NCBI GenBank assembly: GCA_003344405.1
Contig: NOWV01000348.1
Coordinates: 1-42,388 of the forward strand
DNA length: 42,388 bases
From: Trichoplax sp. H2
Lineage: Eukaryota > Placozoa > Uniplacotomia > Trichoplacea
Reading direction: 5' to 3'
A program made the translations under genes and the position numbers. Shown here one piece after another: positions 13,572 through 24,415 of the stretch (its first letter is position 1; each line of letters starts with the position of its first letter). The notes beneath the pieces are model-generated. The model saw only the letters and a program-made list of their open reading frames with translations, made no database searches and was not told where the DNA came from.

Positions 13572-14597
13572 ATGAAATTAATGACATTTTGCAACGACGT
13601 TGGCACTCTGCCCATCAGCAACTATCCTCTTAGAATACAATATAGAAGCTTACACTTGTAGTATTAGGATCTTATTTAGGCATTTAATATAGAGAAAGTT
13701 GTTCTCTCTGTTGTCATCATTATGAATTACTGGAATACAACTCTAACATGGAATATTGCTATCGTTGTACTCTTCTCTTATAATCACTTTATTTTGCCTT
13801 CAACGCTGCCAAATGTAGTGGACAATGATACAGCTATTTATGTAAAGGGTATTACGCTAAAATACGCTCTTCCTACCTTGTCTATAGAGTACAATAATAA
13901 TTATGATAATGTGCCGCAATGTTAACGCAACAATGGCAATATTGCATATTTTTCCTAATTCTCCTAGCATGATGGTGGTGAGCGATAACTAAACGTCATT
14001 TAGTCAGCATGAATATAGTAATGTTGCATTGGACTATAACTTTATCGCGACTTTGCTACAGAATGTTTGTTTCAATAACATCGCGTAGTCCGTAAATAGC
14101 ATTCAAAGTTATTGTGCAATTCATTTTATCCGTTTCATTGAAGACGCTACATTTCAGTTATTTGCATATGCGTTTGCATTAATAGATCCAATAAATAAAT
14201 AAATAATAAGAGAAATATATACACTTCAAAGAATATAATCAATCAGGCATGATGGAGAAAAACAACCTGACCTATTTTATTTGCAAGTCAATGTTGTCGA
14301 AATTTCTGCCATTTGACCCTTTCTATGATAGATGCTGAGTGACCTGGAATGGAAAAAAATAAAGAAGTAGCACCCGTCCAATTGTAAATAGTGTACGCAT
14401 ACTGTTCATTTTTAAATCTCATGCACAACCCTATGCTATTCCTTTAGAAGTCATAATACCATTCTCAGATTCCAACTCCTGTCAAGACTCCATTTTCCTT
14501 TTCAGTATTAGCAATCGATCTTGCAGTCTGCATTGTCCATCGGAGGATCATGTGAAATGAGTCAAACAATGCATCCGCCTTGGATTTCACTTTCTCA
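13572..14597. other. Probable 3' flank of the precursor gene; no certain gene
   Basis: This follows the stop of the secreted precursor gene. A 67-codon plus-strand frame at 13722-13925 starts with MNYWNTTLTW and has a hydrophobic stretch, but it has no recognisable family and no convincing partner exon, so I leave it as untranslated or intergenic. Overlapping AATAAA signals in an (AATA)n run at 14190-14207 are a plausible 3' end for the upstream transcript. Confidence 0.4.
14190..14207 (+). terminator. Candidate polyadenylation signal (AATAAA repeated)
   Basis: An (AATA)n run gives three or more overlapping AATAAA hexamers about 620 bases downstream of the secreted precursor stop codon. It is the first strong signal on the plus strand after that gene, but it may be just a microsatellite. 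Confidence 0.3.
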
Positions 14598-14628
14598 TTA
14601 AATCCTTGTTTTGACATTAAATTCTATC

Positions 14629-14634
14629 TTTATT
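14629..14634 (-). terminator. Candidate polyadenylation signal for the small reverse-strand gene
   Basis: AATAAA on the minus strand (TTTATT on plus) lies about 220 bases downstream of the stop codon at 14852-14854. It fits as the 3' end of the two-exon gene that starts at 15268. Confidence 0.3.
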
Positions 14635-14851
14635 GATTCCATCTCAACTACGATATTAAGACAGAATACTGTCAGTTCTGTATTGTCGCAGTTGATTATT
14701 CGTGATTGCTGGAAGGGGTCGATTATATCATCTATCCATCCATCCATCAAATGATATTGATGCAATTCTACGTGTGTCACGTCATGAACTACCAGATGTT
14801 TCCCCATTAAGTAGTCCATGGTCACGCAATAGCATGAAATTTCCTGGCGTT

Positions 14852-15268
14852 TTAATTGGGATTTATTCTATATTCTTCTTCAGTAGTTGCATCTTGCAGC
14901 TGGTGATAATGTACCCATTTGAGTGCGAAGTTTACTGAATTTATGATATACCTAGTCAGTTTTGGAAAATAGGTAATTAATGCCAAAGAGTGAGTTTTAT
15001 ATAGAACAATCGTATCGATAGGCAATCATCCTGATTCCTTCCGCTCGCGTTGATGACTCTCAAGCGGATGCCTGCCAACTAAGAAATGATTATTTTGGGC
15101 ATTTTGTGATCGAAGCAGGAATGCCCCCCCCCCATTGCATAGCAATCCTACGATAGCTTTAAACCAGTGATGTTGCATTTCACCGGCGTAGACTACTGCG
15201 CCCAGGACTGCTAAAATGAAAGTTTTCAAGTCTTGTTTTAGCAGTCCATGTACACTAGGCCCAGCCAT
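14852..15268 (-). CDS. Small single-membrane-segment protein, possibly COX6C-like (two exons, 55 aa)
   Basis: Exon 1 runs 15268 to 15184 (donor GTGAAA, phase 1) and exon 2 runs 14934 to 14852 (acceptor ATTCAG, stop TAA). The join is in frame and gives 55 residues. The protein starts MAGPSVHGLLKQDLK, has a membrane segment FILAVLGAVVYAVNFAL, and ends in an acidic tail (TTEEEYRINPN). The HGLL-x3-LK motif before a single helix resembles the N-terminus of cytochrome c oxidase subunit 6C, a small nuclear-encoded inner-membrane subunit, but the usual tail (YADFY, NYD) is absent, so the name is tentative. Without the intron the frame reads on to 15026, ending HQRERKESG, through a homopolymer of ten C (plus strand). 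The hydrophilic, compositionally ordinary exon 2 is what makes the spliced model more convincing. The donor is weak, and the region is shared with GTAC repeats. Confidence 0.4.
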
Positions 15269-15269
15269 A

Positions 15270-16440
15270 ATAACCCCGATTACTCAGATACTCAGCGTAA
15301 ATAGCTTAAACGATGATACATTATTGTAAGAGTCTATAACTCAAATTTCATGCGATTATTCAAAGAGTAAGATCATTTTACAGTATAGCTGTGCATTAAT
15401 TAAGTGTGCAATCCACTGCCTCCATCCGTATGGATGTTCCGGTTGATCCAGAGAACAGTACAGTTGATGCTCTCGTGTTCCTACAGTACAATCAGTGTAC
15501 TGAGAATGGTGAAGGTGAGATCATGGAAAACTAACAGACTACCCTAAATTTGATTCATTTTCTACTCTCAGTGGCCTAGTAGTCTTGCACATATCATGAA
15601 CTACTGCAAGAATACTAATAATGAATTAATCAAAAATTTTTACAACTTTTCCTAATCCTCGTCGACATTGACATTTAGTGCTGGAGCCTGGAGGTTGGCG
15701 TACAGCAACAACGTTTCTTTCAGCTTCAGTACCGTAGAGTACAGTGTACAGTGTACAGTACAGTACACTGTACACTGTGAGCAGTGAACCCTAGTCTTTT
15801 CATAGAAGTCCTACGAAAGACCTACAGTACAGTACAGCCTGCAAATCCTGCACACACGTACCGTACACTGTACACTGTACAGGAAGTGCTCTCTGCATAA
15901 TCGATAGGATACACTCGAGCCCGCCATACGGTACCGATGGCCATCAAAATATTACTAGTAACATACAGTTATTCAACGGGCCTGTTGGGGCTGCAATCGA
16001 CGTCGGCGACACTCACTCGCGACACTGTACTGTACTGTCTGGAGAGTGGTTCACCTAAAGACTTGTGCGACTGGGGAAATCTTCATTTGGCTGCTATGGT
16101 AGCAAAAGCGATTTCATTGGCCTAACGAAAAATGAATCCACCACTTTATCAATGCAAAATTGTAAGCAGTTAGAATAAGTAGATTGATTAGCAGAAATCG
16201 ATTAGTGCTATAGGCATTTACTGGACGAGCTGATAGTGATGCTATGACAGATTGTGATAGCACTTTAGTACTTGTGTGTACCTGTCAAAGTCACGTAGAT
16301 ATAGAATAAAATAGAGAATATGGGAAATATGGATCGATGTTATTGTTATCGTCAATACTGTAGTCTATTCTACTGTATGGTATATGATTAGTTTGCTAAA
16401 GCAATATCATTAGGTAAGCCAGAGAGAATGCTTAGATAGC
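15270..16440. other. Repeat-bearing intergenic stretch, no certain gene
   Basis: GC content is higher than in the flanking deserts. The stretch holds a palindrome cluster (15724-15882) and scattered GTAC motifs. A 34-codon plus frame at 15430-15534 (starts MDVPVDPENS) and a 62-codon one at 15937-16125 are protein-like in places, but have no family, no matched exon and, for the second, overlap repeat motifs. Neither is called. Confidence 0.4.
15724..15882. repeat. GTAC/CAGTGTAC palindromic repeat cluster
   Basis: The core is a near-perfect cruciform-capable inverted repeat. A 16-base arm ACAGTGTACAGTGTAC (15741-15756) and its exact complement (15763-15778) are separated by six bases. A further block of GTACACTG units lies at about 15861-15881. 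The same short motif family recurs at 15450-15520, 16026-16042 and 16915-16925, and forms a second cluster at 23680-24415. Confidence 0.8.
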
Positions 16441-16554
16441 TTATTCGCTAGGAGATACCATATCGGTCTGTAGCTTGTTGAAATAGGAAAGTTTATCGTC
16501 AACTGTAAGATTGTTATCAGTTCCTGGCGTTGCCATGATATCAAGCAATAGAGC
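16441..16554 (-). CDS. Possible terminal exon of an unidentified reverse-strand gene
   Basis: After an acceptor-like TTGTAAG, the minus strand reads 37 codons to TAA: it starts ALLLDIMATPG, continues through NNLTVDDKLSYFNKLQ and ends DMVSPSE. The composition is soluble and protein-like, unlike the AT-driven frames nearby. It could instead start at the internal ATG at 16536. A longer minus frame (16712 to 16410) overlaps it in another register and is richer in I, L, Y and S; I think that one is a shadow. No upstream exon could be joined with confidence, although a protein-like piece ending at a GTGAGA donor near 16671 is a candidate. Function is unknown. Confidence 0.25.
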   Translation of the reverse strand, partial: ALLLDIMATPGTDNNLTVDDKLSYFNKLQTDMVSPSE

Positions 16555-16740
16555 CTTACAACAGTTGTAAAGTGTTGTATAATGAATTCATCGATCATAT
16601 CGTCCATAATTAATGAATAAATCAATCTATGCGACAAATTGCTGTCAGGTGTTGCATTTCTCACGCGATGATGATAGTATGGTAGAAGAGAAATCCGTTG
16701 CTGCCTCCTCAACCGATATAGGACAGATTAACCTTCCAGT

Positions 16741-16761
16741 TGTTGCCTCCCTTAGGCAACA
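16741..16761. repeat. Perfect 8-bp stem-loop
   Basis: TGTTGCCT (16741-16748) and AGGCAACA (16754-16761) flank a five-base loop. It lies between two tentative reverse-strand exons. A second stem, CGAGTGCT with AGCACTCG, sits at 16881-16907. Both are GC-richer than the surroundings, and their role is unknown. Confidence 0.5.
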
Positions 16762-17088
16762 TACTGTACGACATGCTCAGCTACAGTAATAAACGAATGA
16801 CAGCCAACGTAGTAAACAGAAACAACAATACAGTACAAGAATAAGAAAATCAACCTAGCCATATCAATACTGAACTTAAGCGAGTGCTGACGTAGTAGTA
16901 GCACTCGAAACGTCTACACTGTACACCTGTAGAGAGAGATGCATTACCTCACTTCCTGACTTATTTAAAGTTATTTTCAATAATGTATATGATTGTCCAT
17001 TGCATATTAAACTGCAGTAGCTGAAAATTATATGCTTTATAGATTTTCTTATTAACAGAAATTGTACTAAAATGAAAACATTTATTCA

Positions 17089-17441
17089 TCAGCCATCAGA
17101 TTGGTGATTGTTGCTTGGATTGAAACTTGAATTTGGTGAAAAATGTCCTCCAGTGCCACCCCATCTTCTACACGAAAGAACGTATGTTGTTAATAATATT
17201 GACGTAGGATCAATGAATAGCTTGCACATTTTAGAAGTAATTGTGAAAATAATGCTACTATGCTGATGGATGTTCATTTTGAAGCAGTGGCATATTATAA
17301 CTCCTCCATTTGTGAGAAATTACTGAAATCCCTTTTGATAATAAATGTATAATTACTGTAATGAGTATAGGCTGTATTACACTTACAAATGCTATATCTC
17401 AACCATAATCTCAGATCCTGTAGCCATTTACCCCATGAGTG
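17089..17441 (-). CDS. Possible 3' end of a small reverse-strand gene (two exons, partial)
   Basis: The last exon, 17167 to 17089, follows acceptor TTTCGTGTAG and encodes RWGGTGGHFSPNSSF and a Ser/Asn-rich tail ending NHQSDG, then TGA. AATAAA (17086-17081, minus) follows almost at once. The preceding exon, 17441 to 17383, follows TTTCCTACAG and reads HSWGKWLQDLRLWLRY, a basic, Trp-rich amphipathic stretch. Joining them in phase needs donor GTGTAA; the stronger GTAAGT four bases earlier (17386-17381) would put a stop at the junction. Further upstream a minus frame starting MLLQLSILRILTV near 17690 resembles a mitochondrial presequence, but I could not connect it. The family is not recognised. 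Confidence 0.3.
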
Positions 17442-17449
17442 CTGTAGGA

Positions 17450-18055
17450 AACTGGATTAAGTCTACAGTCCATTTTATTATCAAAAACTTATTTTACTTA
17501 CTGTACTTAGCTGTATTGACCATATCATAATAATCTATAAGCTGCTATGCTTAACGCATTTTTCTTGCTGAGTATGCTTGCGAATACCTTACCCTTATTG
17601 TAGGGCGATCGCGGGTACCGCTATAGACTTGGCAATACTTCTATTAGTGCTAACTGTGAGAATTCTTAGGATTGATAGCTGCAAGAGCATATCTCTCTCC
17701 ACATATGAGAGGGTACTACAATCGTAGATTTTTTTAAATAACTTTACAACTTAACGAAACATCAAATCGCCATGCCGGTTATGTTAGCGACAGCTGATCT
17801 GTCAATGATACTCCCATAGTCGTTGCAATTGCACATGCAAAACAAGATTTTCAATATACCTGCTGCTATAAGTTTCACGTACGATCGATATCAAGAGCTA
17901 CCAAGCTAACTACAGTATACAGTTAGCATCATACGTACTACCATACAGATTTAAGCACGACCGAGTAACGTTATTGACAAACAGTTTAGACAGTAACAAT
18001 AATCTCAAAACTTATTGTAAAACTTCCCACTGATTTGCTATCGAATGCCTCGTAG
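17450..18055. other. Intergenic gap before TRAF7; first exons not resolved
   Basis: This should contain the TRAF7 start exon and perhaps the 5' exons of the small reverse-strand gene ending at 17089. I found no ATG-initiated plus-strand exon that ends in phase 0 at a good donor and resembles the TRAF7 N-terminus. The spacing suggests two diverging genes with a shared upstream region. Confidence 0.4.
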
Positions 18056-21000
18056 TCACTTAAAGGAACACATTCCCGACTTCAAACTACCTTCGGACCG
18101 TCTAATTTTGCGCCGATAACTACCGTGACACCTGGTGAGTTAAAGCAATTCAAATTGTATTACAATCTAGACATCGGTCATTTGACTAATTTTACATTAT
18201 AATTATTTATACTTGCGCAAATGTGGTAAATACCCTAGTAAATATGTAGTATACCTATGATCTTCCTAGGTTATAACTTTATTAAATGTTATAACCTAAT
18301 ACTCTATGTTTATTTTATTCTAATATTGTCAAATAGTGGATGACGATTTCCTAGATGTCGAAGATGATTCAAGGCCTTTTAGTAATAACAGCAATGCCTT
18401 ACCGCCTCCGGAAATAATATCACCTGAATTTAGAAATGGAGCTACCGCATTGGTATTTATTTAATTACGTTCAACTAAAAAGTCTTAAGACAGTTGTTAT
18501 TATAATAATTATATTTATTGCTGGGTTAACTTTATCGGAGCTGTATTGGCACAATCCATTGTTATCTTACAATCTTACTGTACAAATTGTTTTATCGATC
18601 GGAATGGATGAGACTTTTCTTCTGTTTAGGCTCGTCTTCCTCCTCCGGATGCTATCACTTTGCCAATACTACCTCGCACTTTCTCAAACGTATCTGCGCG
18701 ATCGTTCTATACTGTTAATAGCGAAGATGGCGATGACGAAGTAAGTAATTTTTAAATCTCTGATTGATACAAGTAATGACAGCAAACGATTACAAGCGCA
18801 TATTGAGTGGTTTTTAATTATCTTAATTTTATGCTAATTATGAAAGGTTACAGAGGAACTATTCATCCAGGAACCTTCCAAAAATCTTCGTTGTTTGCTT
18901 TGTCAGCGCATAATGAAAGAACCGGTCGTTGCCAGTTGTGGCGTAAGTTAAGCTTCACATGCGTGTCACGAATTTTAATGTAAATAACTTTACCTATAAA
19001 ATATTTATAAATTTCTCGCTGTTCTTTCACTAGCACACATTTTGTAAAAGATGTATAGAAACATCAGGTATTTCGTTTTATCGTCAAGTGCTATCTCATT
19101 AAGTAAACAACTTTTCTACAAGAATACTTACTTTCTTGAGCTAAAATACAGTATATTTAATTTAAATCCAAGTGCTTGGAAACGAAAGATGTCCTTCGGA
19201 TAATAATACACTGTGTGCGGTAGCCGCAAATTTAGCAGTTAGTATAGTTAATTCTTTAGCAATTACTTCTTCACATGTTAGAGATATAATTATTATTAAT
19301 TGTTGATTCTAATTATGATAACTGTTCTATAATTTAAAGGTATCTGAACAAATAGGGGAACTTGTAGTCCACTGTAGCTATGGCTGCAGACAAGATTCCC
19401 AAACCGGGTGTTTAGTCGTCGATGAAGAGGGTTAGTCAATGTTGATTTCCCGGCTGTAACGTTGTAACAGTATTTGTCAATTTGTAATAATACTTGATCT
19501 TACTCCTCAAAATTATTTTATTAGGATGTCCAGCAACCGTGAAATTAAAGGAGAAGAAGTTAATATCCTCTATATTTAGTCTATGATGTTGCACCATTTA
19601 AGGTAGTAGGGTTGTTTTAATATTGTTATTTACAATACCTATAGAAATCATGAAAATAGCTGCCGCTATGCCCCGGTGCAGTGCCCTAATAGTAAAATCT
19701 GTCCTAAGTTACTTCGCATGGTAAATATGGCGACGTGAATTATATCTTAACTTTATAACTATTTTTCTTACTTTCTTATACTAACTTTCACGTAGGACCT
19801 AGAAAATCATTTATCCACATGTCAGTTTTGTTCTTGTCCTAATAAAAGATATGGGTAAAATTTAAGTAGCCTGATTTCGTACGTACAGTTATATAGCATA
19901 ATGTTCTAATGTATAAATCACCCTCTCAGTTGTAATTTTGAGGGAAAACTTGCTGAATTAGATGAACATTTAGAAGTTTGTAGATATCAAGATTTTAAGG
20001 TAAAAAGTATCGACAGTTTTGCTATTTTATAATCCAATACTCTACCGTCAGAATCTGCAATCTAACCAACCAAATTGGTCATGCTTTCAATAGGAATACT
20101 TTGAAGATGTAGATGATAAGGTTCATGAATTGCAACAAATTATTAAAAAGAAAGATCAGGTCGGTACTTTCTGAATTGGCAAAATTACGTTAAAGTTGAA
20201 GTTAATGCAATTGGAGATAGTATAATAATGCTTTCCTGTTTTTGTTTAAAATCCGTCATATCATTCTATCGTGACAAAGTGAATTTTAACCAATAGTATT
20301 CGCATATACGTTAATCAATAACTAGTATTTTTATTATATTTAGGATATTTCCTATTTACATTCTGTTTTATTAAACATCTCTGAAAGACTTTTAAAATTA
20401 GAGAAAACTGTAGATATCCGGTTTGGTAAGTTAAGATTAGACTTCAGTTGTAGCTCTTAATGCTAACTGTGTGTAACATTTCAGAGGTGATTAGTGATAA
20501 TCAGACTAAACTGGCGGACGATATCACAGGATCAGTTAGGGCAATTAATCAAATATCTGTAAGCTGCCTTAGCAAACTTAAACAAATATGGTGCTATCAA
20601 TTTTAATGATAATCTACAATGTTTATTTGTGAAGAATGAAATGGTAGATTTGCAGGCAAGAATTGGAGCCGCAGGAAGTTAGTAACTTATATATAGCGAA
20701 ATCTTTAAAACAATGTCAAGATAGCTTTATTCTGTTTACCTAGATTTTGAAGTGCAGACAATGTTCAAATGTCAGGGAACTTTCGTTGGACACCAGGTAA
20801 TGCTAAATTATGTTACGGGTATTTTCAAGTTGGTTAGCAAATCTGAAAATCTACTTACGATCCCTGGTAAAATTTTTAGGGTCCAGTATGGGCTTTAGGA
20901 GTTCATGCTGATTTCCTCTTTAGTGCATCATCGGATAAAACCATAAAAGTAACTGAAATAAATCATCCTATTACTGCTGGCACTCAGGGTTTAGAATTAC

Positions 21001-22658
21001 TGATTTTTCTTTAAATTTTGATAGGTATGGGACACAAAAAATAGCTACAAATGTATAAGAACACTAACCGGACATAAAAATACTGTTCTTGGACTTTGTA
21101 TTCACGGGTAAGTAAGTATTCCTCTCATGGTTAACCTTGTAATGAGATTGTAAAACTGATTCCAGCTACTGGTGCATGATAACTGTATTAAGACTGAACA
21201 ATAATTATTACTAAGTTTATGCTACTATTTTATTGCAACAGAACGAATCTCTTTAGTGGATCTTCAGATAATACTATTAAAGTATGAAATATAAAGCAGC
21301 GTGCATTATTTCATTTTGAACAAAACGGATTATAATATTTAATGGTAATCTATATTCTGTATTAGGTTTGGGAAATTAGCACTTTAGAAATGTTAAAGAC
21401 TATCAGTGCACATGACAATCCAGTATGTACACTAGCGACGTCATCCGATTGGTTGTTCAGCGGCTCCCACAAAATAATAAAGGTACGACTATTCTTGTAA
21501 ACGGAAACTGTTTTGACAGTTATATTCTAGGCTGTGAACTTTAAACCTATCTTAGACTTGATCCCTAACTCAAAACGTCTTAACTAGGTCTGGGATATTA
21601 AAACCTTTAAACATTACCATGATTTAACTGGGTTAAATCACTGGGTGAGAGCGCTAGTTTGCAAAGATGATAAATTATATTCTGGATCATATCAGAATAT
21701 CAAGGTATATTCAGACTACCATACTATTTATAAATCTTTCCAGCAATATAAGTACTTTATGTTTGATTACCGATAATGTATAGATATGGGATTTGAATAC
21801 CTTCGACTGCAGTTATGTATTACAAACATCTGGGGGAAGCATTTATTCATTAGCCGTTACAGAATCGTATATTATATGTGGAACGTATGAAAATAATATT
21901 CATGTACGTCAGTTTGGAATACTTATAATTATAATATTTAAAAGTTGACTTATTTTAGCCGTTGATTCTTATACTGTAGGTATGGGATGTCCTATCATAT
22001 GAACGGCAAAAGACATTAGCTGGTTTGTGATATTCGTATCGGACATATTTGATAGTCTTGCAATCTCATTGTAACGATTACTATTGTTGGTGTTTATCAG
22101 GTCACACAGGCACAATTTATGCCTTAGCGGTTATAGATACTCCATCACAACCGAAGCTATTTAGCGCTTCAAATGATAAAACTTTACGGGTCTGCCTAAA
22201 ACTATCTTATGCTTATATATTGCGGCACATTTTACAACTAATAACCATATTTTTGTACTGATAATATCATAATAGGTTTGGAGATTGGGTTCTTTTGATT
22301 GTGTTCAAACGATGGCTAGGCATGACGGAAGTGTGGCTTGCTTGGTTGTTTCAAATAATAGAGTTTTTTCAGGAGCTTTGGACAATACTATCAAGGTTAG
22401 CTTTCTATTTTTGTCTATGTCTATCGGTACCGCATAAATTTCATAAAGAAGTATAGTATGTATCAACCAATTACGTACTGATATGGAGTTGGGCCATAAC
22501 TCTGCTTCCTTTATTTACAACAAAATAAACCGGTATATACGTATGAACGTGCATAGAGTATCTGAATTAAATGAGATGTAATTATAATTAATCATTATGC
22601 AAGTGTTATTACCGTCTGATGTGCTGTGTACTCTATGTATTTCCAGATTTGGCAGTAA
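18056..22658 (+). CDS. TRAF7: TRAF7 orthologue: E3 ubiquitin ligase with RING, TRAF-type zinc fingers, coiled coil and seven WD40 repeats (5' end missing)
   Basis: Twenty-six exons join in phase to 645 residues plus stop; vertebrate TRAF7 is about 670, so only about 25 N-terminal residues are missing. The first exon seen carries TTFGP, a conserved N-terminal motif. In the partial protein a C3HC3D RING spans about 118-155 (C118, C121, C133, H135, C138, C141, C152, D155). Cys/His-rich TRAF-type zinc fingers span about 175-277, a coiled coil about 278-355, and WD40 blades 371-645 (GHQGPVWAL to IWQ). In animals TRAF7 ubiquitinates targets and uses its WD40 propeller to bind MEKK3 in MAPK/NF-kB signalling; that role is known for the family and inferred here. 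Introns are 59-251 bases. In the propeller they fall repeatedly just before the VWD of each blade, and the last exon codes only IWQ. No frameshift or lost key residue was seen. Confidence 0.95.
18056..22658 (+). other. TRAF7: Exon map of TRAF7
   Basis: Coding exons: 18056-18134, 18337-18452, 18630-18740, 18847-18942, 19034-19067, 19173-19237, 19340-19430, 19525-19558, 19645-19720, 19796-19854, 19930-19999, 20094-20159, 20344-20425, 20485-20558, 20656-20677, 20744-20796, 20880-20948, 21025-21107, 21242-21281, 21366-21482, 21588-21704, 21784-21903, 21980-22022, 22101-22189, 22276-22395, 22647-22658. Each junction is GT-AG and keeps phase; summed coding length is 1938 bases. The least certain are the first exon's 5' edge (acceptor TCGTAG), the fifth/sixth join (phase 1, acceptor ATCCAAG) and the last 12-base exon (acceptor TTTCCAG). 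Confidence 0.85.
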
Positions 22659-23679
22659 CTGGCAATTGATCGGTTCAATTCTTCTATTGGGTGTATTCGA
22701 GAATCTTCCGCTTTTCATATTTGCACCAGATATAGATGGCTTCATAGTATTTCCCGGCGTAATTAAAATTATAGAGTTTACTGTGGCGAAACCGATTCAC
22801 TTTGTTTCCTTTCCTCTCTATCTATAAACTTTTATATTCTACACTGTAAATAACTATGAACTTTAAGTTGAGCAGGATGCTATAATAGTTGCAGCATAAC
22901 ATCAGATGGAAAATTTTTTATGTTATGAAATACACTACTTGTTTCAGAGAATAGTTTTTGACTATTTATCGCAATATGCGTGTAATGTATATTTTTTACG
23001 TAATTATATTGAATACGCTGTTTGTAAATGAGATTTTTTTACCCCATTCATTAACATATTTTTAGCTATTTTTAATTAAAATATTGAAATGAAATAACGT
23101 CCTAAAGGTAGATGAATCTTGAAGATGCTGTAATTTATTCATGATTACCGATAAATACAAAACTTGATTTGTACCAATTAAGGCAGAAATACACCTTGCA
23201 CAGCTGTTCTACCTTGTTATATTAAATGAATGATTGGCCTTTTCAAATTAATCTGTTCAATAGCTGGTTAATACCATTTTGGTATATATTCACTGTAGCT
23301 ACTATTTATTTGAATAAATCAACTTTTAAAATTGATTATAATTATATGCAATATATATGTAGGAGTAAATGGTAAGGATAAAACTAGTCTTATTCGTTAG
23401 TGGTTGTATCCTATGCAATTATGCATTCTACAGATGAGTAAAAGTTCAATGTTCACTCACCGACTAACTTAGAATAGATCTGGACAGAATTTTGATTGAT
23501 TAATTATTTAGCGATATCGTAGAAACTGTACATTTAAGTACGGTATTTCCATTTTATTAAGAGCAATTTGATTGACTCTGGCCGTCAAGTTAATAGTTGT
23601 ACAATGTGTTTCATAGCAGCGTTTGCCAAAAGGTATTCCAAGGTGCGATCGTGTGCAGTATTAATGTCACCATGGCATA

Positions 23680-24415
23680 CTTAGTAGTACAGTACACTTC
23701 TAGTGCATGTTCTACTGTAGTATAGACGGATTTAACGGCCCGCTAGACTGGAGTGGTTTGGTGTTGCACTAGATTATACTAGGTTATACTACCGTATACT
23801 GTACGGGCAATTTCTATATTATACTGTACATGTTCACTCGTACGCTGTACATTGTACAGTACACCTGTAGTCCACACAACACAGCATTATATACTGTATA
23901 CTGTATACAGTACGTAGGTGACAAAGGCTTTGCATCCATATTAAACTATCACAAGTCCAAGCTACAGCTGTACGGTGTACAGTGTACAGTATCTTGTACT
24001 GCACACTGTAGTAATGTACTGTACAGCACTGGAAGTACTGTAGTAAGGACTAAGGACTACCGGAAGAATACCTGGACCAGACTGGATATTCCTTTGGACG
24101 GACAGACATTGGGCCAACTTTGCTCAAGCAATTACAGTAGTATGTACTGTACTTCGAGTGGTCTATGACTGTAGTTTACTGCCAATACCGTACAGTACAG
24201 TACAGTACAGTAAGTGCAATGGTCACTGTACAGTGTACAGTATACTGTACAGTACTGTAAGTAGTCAGGACTACCAGAAGAATACCTGGACCAGACTGGA
24301 CATTCCTTTGGACGGACAGACATTAGGCCAACTTTGCTCAACCAATTACAGTAGTATGTACTGTAATTTACTGCCAATATACAGTACTGTACTGTAAATG
24401 CGAGGGTCACGTACA
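23680..24415. repeat. GTAC-motif cluster containing a duplicated segment
   Basis: Dense runs of GTACAGTAC, GTACTGTAC and TGTACAGTGTACAG alternate with unique DNA. Inside, a segment of about 100 bases starting GGACTACCGGAAGAATACC at 24054 recurs from 24268 (period 214), with only a few differences, including the following TACAGTAGTATGTACTGTA. Runs of GTACAGTACAGTACAGTACA lie between copies at about 24191-24210. Open frames across it (23830-24168, 24158-24397, and one on minus) are created by the repeat and are not called as genes. Confidence 0.8.

Noticed and set aside
14598-14938. 75-codon minus frame (14598-14825) and 78-codon plus frame (14702-14938)
   Set aside because: The minus frame begins at a non-ATG codon and lies in the probable 3' UTR of the small reverse-strand gene; the plus frame is antisense to that gene's second exon. 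Both cross a CCAT microsatellite.
16410-16712. 100-codon minus-strand frame
   Set aside because: It has no family resemblance, is rich in I, L, S and Y, and overlaps the more protein-like register ending at 16441.
18436-18744. 102-codon plus frame
   Set aside because: It overlaps TRAF7 exons two and three and the intron between them, in a different frame; the exon frame carries the conserved protein.
22515-22827. Overlapping frames on both strands around the TRAF7 3' end
   Set aside because: Three registers are open over about 170 bases but none has a family or partner exon. The 12-base terminal TRAF7 exon explains the position, and the rest is most likely 3' UTR. A convergent minus-strand gene is not excluded.
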